Shown here piece after piece: positions 27,500-33,740 of a stretch of 64,000 nucleotides of DNA. Under the pieces are notes generated by a model, which searched no databases, had not been told where the DNA came from, and saw nothing but the letters and a program-made list of their open reading frames with translations. Made by a program: the position numbers and the translations under genes. Origin of the DNA: Nocardia brasiliensis NBRC 14402 (GTDB taxonomy: Bacteria; Actinomycetota; Actinomycetes; Mycobacteriales; Mycobacteriaceae); assembly GCF_000308475.2 (NCBI RefSeq), contig NZ_BAFT02000027.1:62001-126000 (forward strand), written 5' to 3'. Position 1 is the first letter of the stretch; every line of letters begins with the position of its first letter.

Positions 27500-27860
27500 C
27501 GCGGGTGGCTACGGCATCGGCGTGCAGGGTGAGCAGTGGGAGGAGTGGGGCGCGGGCGGTAACCCGGGCGATCACGTAGGTCCCTTCGGTGCGGAGTGAG
27601 ATGTCGGCGGAGGGCGGGGCGACGCGGTGGGCGGCGGTCAGGGCGTTCGCCTCGTCGCCGCGGGCCGCAAGCCGGGCCGCCTCGCGGGCAGCGTCGACGC
27701 AGCGCACCTGCGCCGACGCCGCGAGTAATGCACCTAGGCACAGCACCACCGCCACGATCACAGTGGCGAGGGCGATTGCCGCCTCGACCGTGACCGAACC
27801 ACGGTCATCGCCGAGATCTATTCCACCGCAATGATTTAACTGGGTCTGCTCCCTGCTCAG
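27480..27860 (-). CDS. TadE-family minor pilin-like protein
   Basis: A 126-aa protein with the TadE pattern: GSVTVEAAIALATVIVAVVLCLGALLA (Glu five residues after Val, then a membrane helix) and RCVDAAREAARLAARGDE, conserved across actinobacterial TadE proteins. The rest is a small beta-rich extracytoplasmic domain. Between the end of the pilin gene and the helix there is no in-frame ATG, GTG or TTG. The best candidate is CTG 27860, which overlaps the pilin TGA as CTGA and gives a normal length. The stop is ATGA-coupled to the next gene. Confidence 0.8.
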   Translation of the reverse strand: MSREQTQLNHCGGIDLGDDRGSVTVEAAIALATVIVAVVLCLGALLAASAQVRCVDAAREAARLAARGDEANALTAAHRVAPPSADISLRTEGTYVIARVTARAPLLPLLTLHADAVATREPGSAR

Positions 27861-28096
27861 ACGGCGGTGTTCAATGCCCGATCGATGATCCGCGTCAACG
27901 CGTTCACGATGCTGTCGCCCGTCACGACGCCATACAAGACCGCGCCGAAAGCCGCGGCTGCGATAGTGCCGATCGCGTATTCGGCTGTGCTCATGCCGTC
28001 TTCGGCAACCGCCGCCCGCAGCATCCGCACCCGCGCCTCCATACAGACAGCCCGCACGCCGCCGACCGTGCTGTGCACTACATGCCCGATTCCCAC
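27857..28096 (-). CDS. Flp-like pilin (DUF4244)
   Basis: A 79-aa protein with a basic N-terminus and the prepilin-type segment EDGMSTAEYAIGTIAAAAFGAVLY: Gly-Met as the likely cleavage site and Glu at +5, followed by one membrane helix. This is the DUF4244 major pilin candidate of the actinobacterial tad locus. The GTG at 28096 follows GAGGGGAG at 5 nt, a strong ribosome site and the best in this operon. That suggests independent, higher translation as expected for a structural subunit. The 185-nt spacer upstream contains a 24-codon junction ORF. Confidence 0.85.
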   Translation of the reverse strand: MGIGHVVHSTVGGVRAVCMEARVRMLRAAVAEDGMSTAEYAIGTIAAAAFGAVLYGVVTGDSIVNALTRIIDRALNTAV

Positions 28097-28210
28097 CTGA
28101 CTCCCCTCTCATTCCGCCCCATGCGGCCGCTCCGCACAGGCACGTTCCCGTCGCCCGGTCAACCGATCCTTCGTCGCCAATCCCCGGGCAGGTTCCCGAA
28201 ACCGAAACAT

Positions 28211-28285
28211 TCATATGCACCACTCCCCCTCGCTGCTGCTCGCTTCTGTCCTGACCACACACCCCGCTGCGTGTCGCGGGTTCAT
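28211..28285 (-). CDS. Junction mini-ORF between TadC and the pilin (24 aa)
   Basis: ATG 28285 overlaps the TadC stop as ATGA, and the 24-codon frame ends at TGA 28213-28211, which again overlaps an ATG (28214). The peptide (MNPRHAAGCVV...) has no family. It is reported because the same stop-start linkage recurs at the junctions of this operon, not because a product is known. Confidence 0.35.
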   Translation of the reverse strand: MNPRHAAGCVVRTEASSSEGEWCI

Positions 28286-28962
28286 AGGAGGCCGCCGTCC
28301 AGTACGCGACCGGCCAGGCCGATTACGACCGGGACGATGCCGAGGCAGACGAAGGCCGGTAGGAAGCACAGGCCAAGGGGGCCGCCGATCAGTACTCCGG
28401 CTCGCTCGGCGCGGGCGGCGGCCGCGTCTTCCACTGCGGCTCTGCGCTGTTCGGCCAGTTCGCCGACCGCGACGGCGAGGGAGGCGCCGGAGCGAGCGGA
28501 GCGTCGCGCCATCCGGGCCAGTGACTCGATCTCTTCCGCACCCGCGCGGCCGCTGCCCTCCGCGGCTGCCCGCTCCCAGGCCGTAGTGGCGTCCGCGCCG
28601 AGAGCGAGCAAGTCAGCGGCGCGCAGTAAAGCGGTACCGAGCGGCTCAGGCGCGCCGGACGCCACCGCCCGAGCCGCCCCCGCCATCGGCAAACCGGCTC
28701 GCAGGCAGGCCGCCAGCAAATCGAACACGGATGCAGATGCCAGCGGGTCGAGGGACTGCCGGTTGGTGGGCGCGGCGGCCTGCACAGTTGCGCCCGCCCA
28801 GAGCGCCCGCCACCGCCGACTCACCGCCACCCGGCCGGGCAACAACACCAGCGCCACAGCCAGCAACAACACCGGCACCTCGGGATACCCCACGTCGATC
28901 GCAACACCCCCGCGACCAAGCGAGTGCACCACCACTTCAGAACCGCACAGCAGTCGACTCAT
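28282..28962 (-). CDS. TadC-like type II/IV secretion membrane protein
   Basis: A 226-aa GspF/TadC-type protein. An N-terminal helix (VLLLAVALVLLPG), a cytoplasmic region with LLAACLRAGLPMAGAARAV, and ARMARRSARSGASLAVAVGELA lead to C-terminal helices ending GPLGLCFLPAFVCLGIVPVVIGL. It is the platform protein of the tad apparatus, paired with TadB. Its first about 25 residues (MSRLLCGSEVVVHSLGRGG) look like continued junction-repeat sequence. The ATG overlaps the stop of an upstream mini-ORF as ATGA. Confidence 0.85.
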   Translation of the reverse strand: MSRLLCGSEVVVHSLGRGGVAIDVGYPEVPVLLLAVALVLLPGRVAVSRRWRALWAGATVQAAAPTNRQSLDPLASASVFDLLAACLRAGLPMAGAARAVASGAPEPLGTALLRAADLLALGADATTAWERAAAEGSGRAGAEEIESLARMARRSARSGASLAVAVGELAEQRRAAVEDAAAARAERAGVLIGGPLGLCFLPAFVCLGIVPVVIGLAGRVLDGGLL

Positions 28963-29177
28963 CCGAGCACCCCACTAGTCCACGCGTCTGCCCCGACGTG
29001 AACGGTGCACTCCACCACTGCCGTCAGCTGTTCAGCACCGACACCTTTCGGGCCGACCAACTCCGTCAGGGGCACACCGGCACCGGCCAGTGGTTGCTTC
29101 ACGCAAGCAGCCCTCGCACGAGAGGCATTTGCCCATGGGCCAACGACGCAGGCCAGCGCCGCTACCGACCGGTTCAT
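28959..29177 (-). CDS. Junction mini-ORF 2 between TadB and TadC (72 aa)
   Basis: ATG 29177 overlaps the stop of the upstream mini-ORF (ATGA 29174-29177), and its own TGA overlaps the TadC ATG (28959-28962). The product contains VPLTELVGPKGVGAEQLTA, a diverged copy of VPWADVVGPKDVGVERLWA in the preceding mini-ORF, so the two arose by duplication. It has no signal or domain I recognise. Confidence 0.4.
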   Translation of the reverse strand: MNRSVAALACVVGPWANASRARAACVKQPLAGAGVPLTELVGPKGVGAEQLTAVVECTVHVGADAWTSGVLG

Positions 29178-29539
29178 GCGAACACCTCGCGGGCTACGAC
29201 AACGGTCCGCAGTTGAACGACGCACGCCAGAGTCGCCCACAACCGCTCCACACCAACGTCTTTCGGGCCGACCACATCCGCCCAGGGCACACCGGCACTG
29301 GCACTGGCACTGGCACTGGCACTGGCCGAAACTCGACTCATACGAGCCGCCTTTGCAGGGGAAGCGCCTGCAGCTGTGGCGAACAGCGCCCACCGCGAGC
29401 TGATCATGCGAGCACCTCTCGGGACGAGCGCGTCTATCCAGCGCGTACCGGTGGCTGCCGGTGGCTGCTTCATGCGGGCGGTCTTTGCGGGAGACGCATT
29501 GGCGGGTGTGTGGGGCGGGGCGCACGGGGAGTGGTTCAT
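29174..29539 (-). CDS. Junction mini-ORF 1 between TadB and TadC (121 aa, 22-aa repeats)
   Basis: ATG 29539 overlaps the TadB stop (ATGA). The frame starts with three 22-residue units, each beginning with Met and ending near AR: MNHSP...PAKTAR, MKQPP...PRGAR, MISSR...PAKAAR. An Ala-Ser microsatellite and a VVGPKDVG block follow. The units resemble the C-terminus of TadB (TGLLWTDAITRKA against TGTRWIDALVPRG). It is probably translated by coupling; whether the peptide has a function is unknown. Confidence 0.4.
   Translation of the reverse strand: MNHSPCAPPHTPANASPAKTARMKQPPAATGTRWIDALVPRGARMISSRWALFATAAGASPAKAARMSRVSASASASASASAGVPWADVVGPKDVGVERLWATLACVVQLRTVVVAREVFA
29294..29323 (+). repeat. 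Hexanucleotide microsatellite (GGCACT)x5
   Basis: Five perfect copies of GGCACT. The length is a multiple of three, so copy changes keep the minus-strand frame (Ser-Ala repeats). It lies inside junction mini-ORF 1. Confidence 0.9.
29338..29539 (-). repeat. 66-nt tandem repeats carrying ATGA junctions
   Basis: ATGA on the minus strand occurs at 29536-29539, 29470-29473, 29404-29407 and 29338-29341, exactly 66 nt apart, each within related sequence (for example GCGAGCACCTCTCGGG against GTGAGCGCCTTTCGGG on the plus strand). Further junction copies lie at 29174 and 28959. The first is the TadB stop and the last the TadC start. Confidence 0.85.
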
Positions 29540-30327
29540 GTGAGCGCCTTTCGGGTTATGGCGTCTGTCCAGAGGAGGCCGGTGCAGGCCAGGGCGGCGC
29601 CCAGCGGGAGGAGGATGGTGCCGGTTGGGGTTGCCAGTAGGACGTGGAGGGGGGCGGCACCCATCAGGTGGCCGAGGGCTAGGCCGAGTAGCGGGAGGGC
29701 TGCCAGGACGGTGGCGGTGGCGCGGGCGCCGGCGAGGGCGGCGGTGGTGCGGCTGTGGAAGCGGATTCGGCCGGACAGGTCGGTGCGGGCGGCGGAGAGG
29801 AGTTCGGCCAGCGCGAGACCGTGCTGCTCGGCGACCTGCCAGGCGTCTGCGATACGCGACAATTCCACCGCGACAACGGAATCGGAGTCTCGGAGCCCTG
29901 CGGCGGCCGATCCGCCCAGCTTGCTGCGGCCTGCGCTGACCGCGAACGCTTTCGCGGATTCGCCGCGCGCTTCGGCGGCGGCGAGCGCGGCGGCGGCGCT
30001 CGGGTGCGCGCCTACCCGGAGTTCGCCGACGACTGCCTCCAACGCGTCCAGCAGGTGCGTGCGTTCGAGATGTCTGCGCTGATCGCGACGCGCGCGCCGG
30101 ACCCGGAACCCGACGGTGCAAGCGACCATCGCGGCCGCGAGGAACGGACCCGGCCCGACGAGCAGCACGGCCAGCACCATCACGACACCTGCGCCGCGAA
30201 ACATCCGGCTGCGTTGCCGACGTCGCGTGCCCGCTCGCCGCACGAACACCGACGCGAATCGACGACGCGACAACGACACCGGGGCCACCAGCAACGCCAC
30301 AGCGAGACACATCAACGCGCCGATCAT
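29536..30327 (-). CDS. TadB-like type II/IV secretion membrane protein
   Basis: A 263-aa GspF-fold protein. It has an N-terminal hydrophobic segment MIGALMCLAVALLVAP, a second pair of helices (VVMVLAVLLVGPGPFLAAAMVACTV), a cytoplasmic domain with LEAVVGELRVGAHPSAA and LRDSDSVVAVELSRIADAW, and C-terminal helices. It partners TadC in the inner-membrane platform. ATG 30327 is chosen because it overlaps an upstream stop (TGATG) and fits family length. The upstream spacer contains four decayed copies of this gene's 5-prime end. The 3-prime end is likewise repeated in the downstream spacer. Confidence 0.85.
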   Translation of the reverse strand: MIGALMCLAVALLVAPVSLSRRRFASVFVRRAGTRRRQRSRMFRGAGVVMVLAVLLVGPGPFLAAAMVACTVGFRVRRARRDQRRHLERTHLLDALEAVVGELRVGAHPSAAAALAAAEARGESAKAFAVSAGRSKLGGSAAAGLRDSDSVVAVELSRIADAWQVAEQHGLALAELLSAARTDLSGRIRFHSRTTAALAGARATATVLAALPLLGLALGHLMGAAPLHVLLATPTGTILLPLGAALACTGLLWTDAITRKALT

Positions 30328-30718
30328 CACCCCACCACCGAACAATGAGAACCCTGCTGTATGAACACCCGCGCAAACCGGCTGCGCGACAACGACACCG
30401 GCGGCACGAGCCACGCGGCAGCAGGACCTACCAACCCGCTGACCATCAGCTCACCACCCAACGATGACGACCCCGCAGCTTGATCGCCAGGGTTAACCGG
30501 CTGCGCGACAACGACACCCGAGCCTTCGGCAACGCCATAGCAAGAGCCAACCTGCCGCCGACCATCGCGCCACAGGGACAAGAACTCCACGACACAAACC
30601 GACAGCACGACAACGAAACCGCGCCGCAGCAAGGAACATCAACGCGCCGAACACCACCCGACGCCGACAACCCCGGCGCACGATCACTACGGCGAACCGA
30701 TGGCGTGACAACGACACC
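30267..30718 (-). repeat. Five diverged copies of the TadB 5-prime coding region
   Basis: GCGACAACGACACC or a close variant (plus strand) occurs at 30267, 30386, 30505, 30607 and 30705, spaced 119, 119, 102 and 98 nt. On the minus strand each copy encodes a variant of VAPVSLSRRRFASVFVRR: PPVSLSRSRFARVFIQQ, ARVSLSRSRLTLAIKLR and TPVSLSRHRFAVVIVRR, plus a more decayed one. The first copy is the TadB gene itself. Confidence 0.85.
30327..30446 (-). CDS. Junction mini-ORF upstream of TadB (39 aa)
   Basis: ATG 30446 overlaps the preceding stop as TGATG and its own TGA overlaps the TadB ATG as TGATG. The peptide MVSGLVGPAAAWLVPPVSLS... is a truncated paralogue of the TadB N-terminus including its hydrophobic segment. 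It is best read as a duplicated TadB start kept in a translated chain. Confidence 0.4.
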   Translation of the reverse strand: MVSGLVGPAAAWLVPPVSLSRSRFARVFIQQGSHCSVVG

Positions 30719-30931
30719 GGGGTTGCGGGCAACCTGCGAGCAAGGCACACCAGCGCGGCGATCAGTGCCCGTCGCCGGACGGCATGAACGGCATGTCCAG
30801 CACCACACCTCCTCGTGGAGGATGCAAAGGCGCAGTGGCACTGGAGGATTCGTAGTCACCATTGGCGAACACCCTGATCGCTGATTGCGGCGGGTCCGTA
30901 ACCCTTGGGCTGGGATCGCGCCGGTGTGCAT
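30446..30931 (-). CDS. Junction ORF between the secretion ATPase and TadB (161 aa)
   Basis: ATG 30931 overlaps the ATPase stop (TGATG) and the TGA at 30448-30446 overlaps the next mini-ORF start (TGATG). The sequence is Cys/Arg-rich, has no recognised domain and includes decayed TadB-start copies (ARVSLSRSRLTLAIK). It keeps the spacer of about 600 nt translated. A coding role beyond coupling is unproven. Confidence 0.4.
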   Translation of the reverse strand: MHTGAIPAQGLRTRRNQRSGCSPMVTTNPPVPLRLCILHEEVWCWTCRSCRPATGTDRRAGVPCSQVARNPGVVVTPSVRRSDRAPGLSASGGVRRVDVPCCGAVSLSCCRFVSWSSCPCGAMVGGRLALAMALPKARVSLSRSRLTLAIKLRGRHRWVVS

Positions 30932-32112
30932 CAGCGGAGTCTTTCGTCGAGGAGTTGCGAAAGGTCTTCGGCGGCGGGGGCGGGGGCGGTGGCGTGCCAG
31001 GCGGGGGTGATGTGGACTTGGTTGTCAGGGCGGCGGTGGAGCAGGCCGATTTCGCGGAGTCCGCGGGTTCCGTCGGGGCGGCGGTGGACGTGCAGGACGA
31101 TCTGGATGGCGGCGGCGAGCTGGCTGTGCAGGGCGGCGCGGTCCATGCCGCCGAGGGCGGCAAGGGCTTCCAGGCGGGCCGGCACCTCCTGGGGCGAGTT
31201 CGCGTGGACGGTGCCGGCGCCGCCGTCGTGGCCGGTGTTCAAGGCGGTCAGCAAGTCGACCACCTCGGCGCCGCGTACCTCGCCGACCACGATGCGGTCC
31301 GGCCGCATGCGCAGGGCCTGCCGTACCAGGTCGCGCACGGTGACCGCACCGACACCCTCGACGTTGGCGGTGCGCGCGACCAGTCGCACGACGTGCGGAT
31401 GCGGCGGCGCCAGTTCGGCCGCGTCCTCGACGCAGATGATCCGCTCGTGCGGGCTCACGATGGCGAGCAGTCCGGACAGCAGCGTGGTCTTCCCCGCACC
31501 GGTACCGCCGACCACCAGAAAAGCCAGCCGGGCGCGCATGATTCGTTCCAGGAGGCGTTTGGCGTCGGCGGGCACCGCTCCGGCTGCGGCCAGGGCATCC
31601 AGACCTTGGGTGGCGGGCCGGAGCACCCGCAGGGACAGGCAGGTGCCGTCGTGCGCGACGGGTGCGAGCACGGCGTGCAGGCGGACGCCGAACGAATCAC
31701 CCAGGGCCGCTCCGGTTCCGGACAATTTGCCGTCCACCCAGGGTTGCGCGTCGTCGAGCCGCCGACCGGCGGACAACGCCAGCCGCTGCGCGAGCCGACG
31801 CACCGCTGCCTCGTCCGGGAAGGTGATCGAGGTCTTCTCCAGACCGTGCCCACGATCTATCCACACCGCATCCGGTCCGGTGACGAGAACATCGGCCACC
31901 TGCGGATCGTGCAGCAGCGGTTCGAGCAACCCCGCCCCCGTCATCTCGGTCTGCAACAACCGCAGTGCCCGCAGCAGGTCCGTATCGCCGAGCACGCCGC
32001 GGGCCTCGGCTCGGATCGCGGCCGCCACCCGAGCCGGATCCGGTTCCCCGGCCGCACCGGACAGCCGCTCCCGCACCCGATCCAACAACTCCGAAGTCAC
32101 CAGCGCACTCAT
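30931..32112 (-). CDS. TadA/CpaF-family secretion ATPase
   Basis: A 393-aa VirB11/GspE-type ATPase. An N-terminal domain (LHDPQVADVLVTGPDAVWIDR) is followed by Walker A GGTGAGKTTL, an Asp box ERIICVEDAAEL, His box AGTVHANSP and Walker B-like RIVVGEVRGAEVVDLLTAL. It powers assembly or retraction of the tad pilus. ATG 32112 is favoured over 32139 because it overlaps the stop of an upstream mini-ORF (ATGA 32109-32112). The stop overlaps the next start as TGATG. Confidence 0.92.
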   Translation of the reverse strand: MSALVTSELLDRVRERLSGAAGEPDPARVAAAIRAEARGVLGDTDLLRALRLLQTEMTGAGLLEPLLHDPQVADVLVTGPDAVWIDRGHGLEKTSITFPDEAAVRRLAQRLALSAGRRLDDAQPWVDGKLSGTGAALGDSFGVRLHAVLAPVAHDGTCLSLRVLRPATQGLDALAAAGAVPADAKRLLERIMRARLAFLVVGGTGAGKTTLLSGLLAIVSPHERIICVEDAAELAPPHPHVVRLVARTANVEGVGAVTVRDLVRQALRMRPDRIVVGEVRGAEVVDLLTALNTGHDGGAGTVHANSPQEVPARLEALAALGGMDRAALHSQLAAAIQIVLHVHRRPDGTRGLREIGLLHRRPDNQVHITPAWHATAPAPAAEDLSQLLDERLR

Positions 32113-32258
32113 CGCCGCCCCCGCTCCGAACTCCCGCAACCGGCCGTCCCGAATGAGAGGTCACCCCGCGCGCCTGACTGCCCAGCGCCGAGACCCCGTC
32201 GCTCGCACCGGTCACATACGGACAGCGAGGCAAGCCGCGCGCGAACCGTGATGTTCAT
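32109..32258 (-). CDS. Junction mini-ORF between ssd and the secretion ATPase (49 aa)
   Basis: ATG 32258 overlaps the ssd stop (ATGA 32255-32258), and its TGA overlaps the ATPase ATG (ATGA 32109-32112). The 49-aa product is Arg/Gly/Cys-rich with no recognised domain. Its exact double overlap is the reason for listing it. Confidence 0.4.
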   Translation of the reverse strand: MNITVRARLASLSVCDRCERRGLGAGQSGARGDLSFGTAGCGSSERGRR

Positions 32259-33361
32259 CGGCGCTGTCCAGCCGGTGCGCTCAAGACGCTGAGCACGGCG
32301 TCCGCAGCTTCCCGCAACGGTCCACGGCGCACGGTGAGGCCGCGACGTTCCAGCTGTGCGGCGAGTCCCGCCTGGGCGCGCACCGCCGCGAGCAGCGGCA
32401 GGTCCAGTACCTCCGCTACTTCGGGCCCGCGCAATCCGCCCGGAGCGGGCCCGCGGACTATCAAGCCCTGGTTCGGGTTTCGTCGTGCGATGTGCGCGGA
32501 AACGGCTTCCGCGGCGGCGACGGCGCGCAGCTTGGCGGGCACCACCAGGACGACGAGGTCGGCGGAGTCGAGCATCTGGTCGGCGTGCGGGCCCCGTTCG
32601 CCGGAAATGTCGCAAATTACCAAATCGCCTGCGGCACGGCCTGCTTCGAGGACCGCGCGGACGGCGGCGGGCCCGATCTCGCGCGGCAACCGGCCCGCAC
32701 CGCTGCGCCCGCAGGACAGCACCGCGAGCCCGGAGGCGGCGGCGGGGAGCGCGGAGTGCAGTGCGGCAGCGGAGACCCGGCCGTCTTCTACGACCAGGTC
32801 CGGCCAGCGCAACCCGGCGCTCGTCTCGATGCCGAGCAGCAGGTCGAGACCGCCGCCGAGGGGTGCGCCGTCGACCAGGATCGTGTCGTGACGGAACTCT
32901 TCGGCGGCGGCACGCAGCGCCGTCGCGGCGGCCAACGTCGACGCGCCCGCGCCGCCGCCTGCCCCTGCCACGGCGACCACGATGCCGTCTCCGTCACGGT
33001 GCTCGCCGTACTCAGCAAACTTCTCGATAAGTCCTACGGCGGCGCCCGGCAGCGCGATGACTCGTTCGGCGCCGACTGCTGCCGCGGCCTGCCAGTCGGC
33101 CAGTGCCGGTTCCCCATCGGTGACCAGGATTACGCCGACGCGGCGCAGGTATGCCGCAGCGACGGACTCGCGCGCGGCGATGGTGTCCAGGATCACCAGC
33201 GGCGCACCGGCCCACGCGGGTCGGCCGACCGGGAGCTCTTGTTCGTCGAGTGTGCGTTCGGCCGCGGCGGCGACGCGGCGCACCTCGTCGCGCAGCCGTG
33301 GGTCGTGCAGGAGCACGAGGGCCGGTGGCGTGCTGTTGTCCGGCGCCGCTTCACGATTCAT
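32255..33361 (-). CDS. ssd: CpaE/MinD-like septum-site-determining protein of the tad locus
   Basis: A 368-aa protein. An N-terminal receiver-like pseudo-domain (about 15-115, VILVTDGEPALADW) is followed by a MinD/ParA-type ATPase with the degenerate Walker A AGAGGGAGASTLAAA, then VDGAPLGGGLDLLLG and ADLVVLVVPAKLRAVA. It belongs to the helicase/secretion neighbourhood CpaE-like group; the M. tuberculosis homologue Ssd affects septation and stress responses. It heads the tad operon. ATG 33361 has no ribosome site, so leaderless initiation is possible. Two DnaA-box-like sites lie 50-80 nt upstream. Confidence 0.88.
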   Translation of the reverse strand: MNREAAPDNSTPPALVLLHDPRLRDEVRRVAAAAERTLDEQELPVGRPAWAGAPLVILDTIAARESVAAAYLRRVGVILVTDGEPALADWQAAAAVGAERVIALPGAAVGLIEKFAEYGEHRDGDGIVVAVAGAGGGAGASTLAAATALRAAAEEFRHDTILVDGAPLGGGLDLLLGIETSAGLRWPDLVVEDGRVSAAALHSALPAAASGLAVLSCGRSGAGRLPREIGPAAVRAVLEAGRAAGDLVICDISGERGPHADQMLDSADLVVLVVPAKLRAVAAAEAVSAHIARRNPNQGLIVRGPAPGGLRGPEVAEVLDLPLLAAVRAQAGLAAQLERRGLTVRRGPLREAADAVLSVLSAPAGQRR

Positions 33362-33405
33362 GCAGTTGAGCGTCGCCGAATCGGCGGGCCGACAGAAGGG
33401 GCACT

Positions 33406-33480
33406 ATGCCGAATGTGGATAACTCGGGGGTGTGGAGAACTGTTTGTTCCCGAGCAGGGACCCGACCGTCCCCTGAATAG
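33406..33480 (+). CDS. Possible 24-aa small protein followed directly by hairpins
   Basis: ATG 33406 has AGAAGGGG 5 nt upstream, one of the better ribosome sites in the region. The 24-codon frame ends at TAG 33478-33480, 2 nt before a 13-bp hairpin. The peptide, MPNVDNSGVWRTVCSRAG..., is unlike anything I know. The combination of ribosome site, short frame and immediate terminator-like hairpins suggests a real transcription unit. Overlap with DnaA-box-like sequence could instead explain the conserved-looking bases. Confidence 0.4.
   Translation: MPNVDNSGVWRTVCSRAGTRPSPE
33414..33439 (-). promoter_or_regulatory. Two DnaA-box-like sites upstream of ssd
   Basis: TGTGGATAA (33414-33422) is the exact complement of the DnaA box TTATCCACA, and TGTGGAGAA (33431-33439) matches 8 of 9. 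They are in the same orientation, 17 nt from start to start, between divergent ssd and the HAD gene. DnaA-linked control of a septation gene is plausible but inferred. Confidence 0.4.
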
Positions 33481-33482
33481 AG

Positions 33483-33520
33483 GACGGCCCCAGCCGGGGG
33501 GGGAGGAGGCTGGGGCCGTC
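33483..33520. terminator. GC-rich hairpin 1 in the ssd/HAD intergenic region
   Basis: GACGGCCCCAGCC (33483-33495) and GGCTGGGGCCGTC (33508-33520) form a perfect 13-bp stem with a 12-nt G-rich loop. It lies upstream of both flanking divergent genes, so it must belong to a separate transcript, most simply the 24-codon frame just before it. Confidence 0.65.
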
Positions 33521-33522
33521 GG

Positions 33523-33549
33523 GTTCAGCCCCGGGGGGTCGGGCTGAAC
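33523..33549. terminator. Hairpin 2 in the ssd/HAD intergenic region
   Basis: GTTCAGCCC (33523-33531) and GGGCTGAAC (33541-33549) form a 9-bp perfect stem with a 9-nt loop, 2 nt after hairpin 1. Tandem hairpins suggest efficient termination. Confidence 0.55.
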
Positions 33550-33740
33550 GCGCCTGGACCATGTCCAGGTGCCAGCAATACTACACCCAAGCCCCGGCCA
33601 CAACGCAAGTCTGTTGTCGGAGAACTTTGTGAGCCTCGCATGCTCCACATTCGCTGAGCAAACTCCCCGCTCGCGGCCACCGATCGGGCCCGGACAGCAC
33701 CGTCGGCGACGGGTCACAGCGGGCCGCCTATTCTGGTCGG

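Noticed and set aside
26801..27532. Plus-strand Arg-rich frame across the tad repeat region
   Set aside because: It lies antisense to the TadE/TadE-like genes, and its internal repeats simply mirror the minus-strand repeats.
27480..28214. Translating TadE from ATG 28214 as a 244-codon protein
   Set aside because: Most of the extension would be an out-of-frame reading of the pilin gene; the shorter CTG-started form fits the TadE family length.
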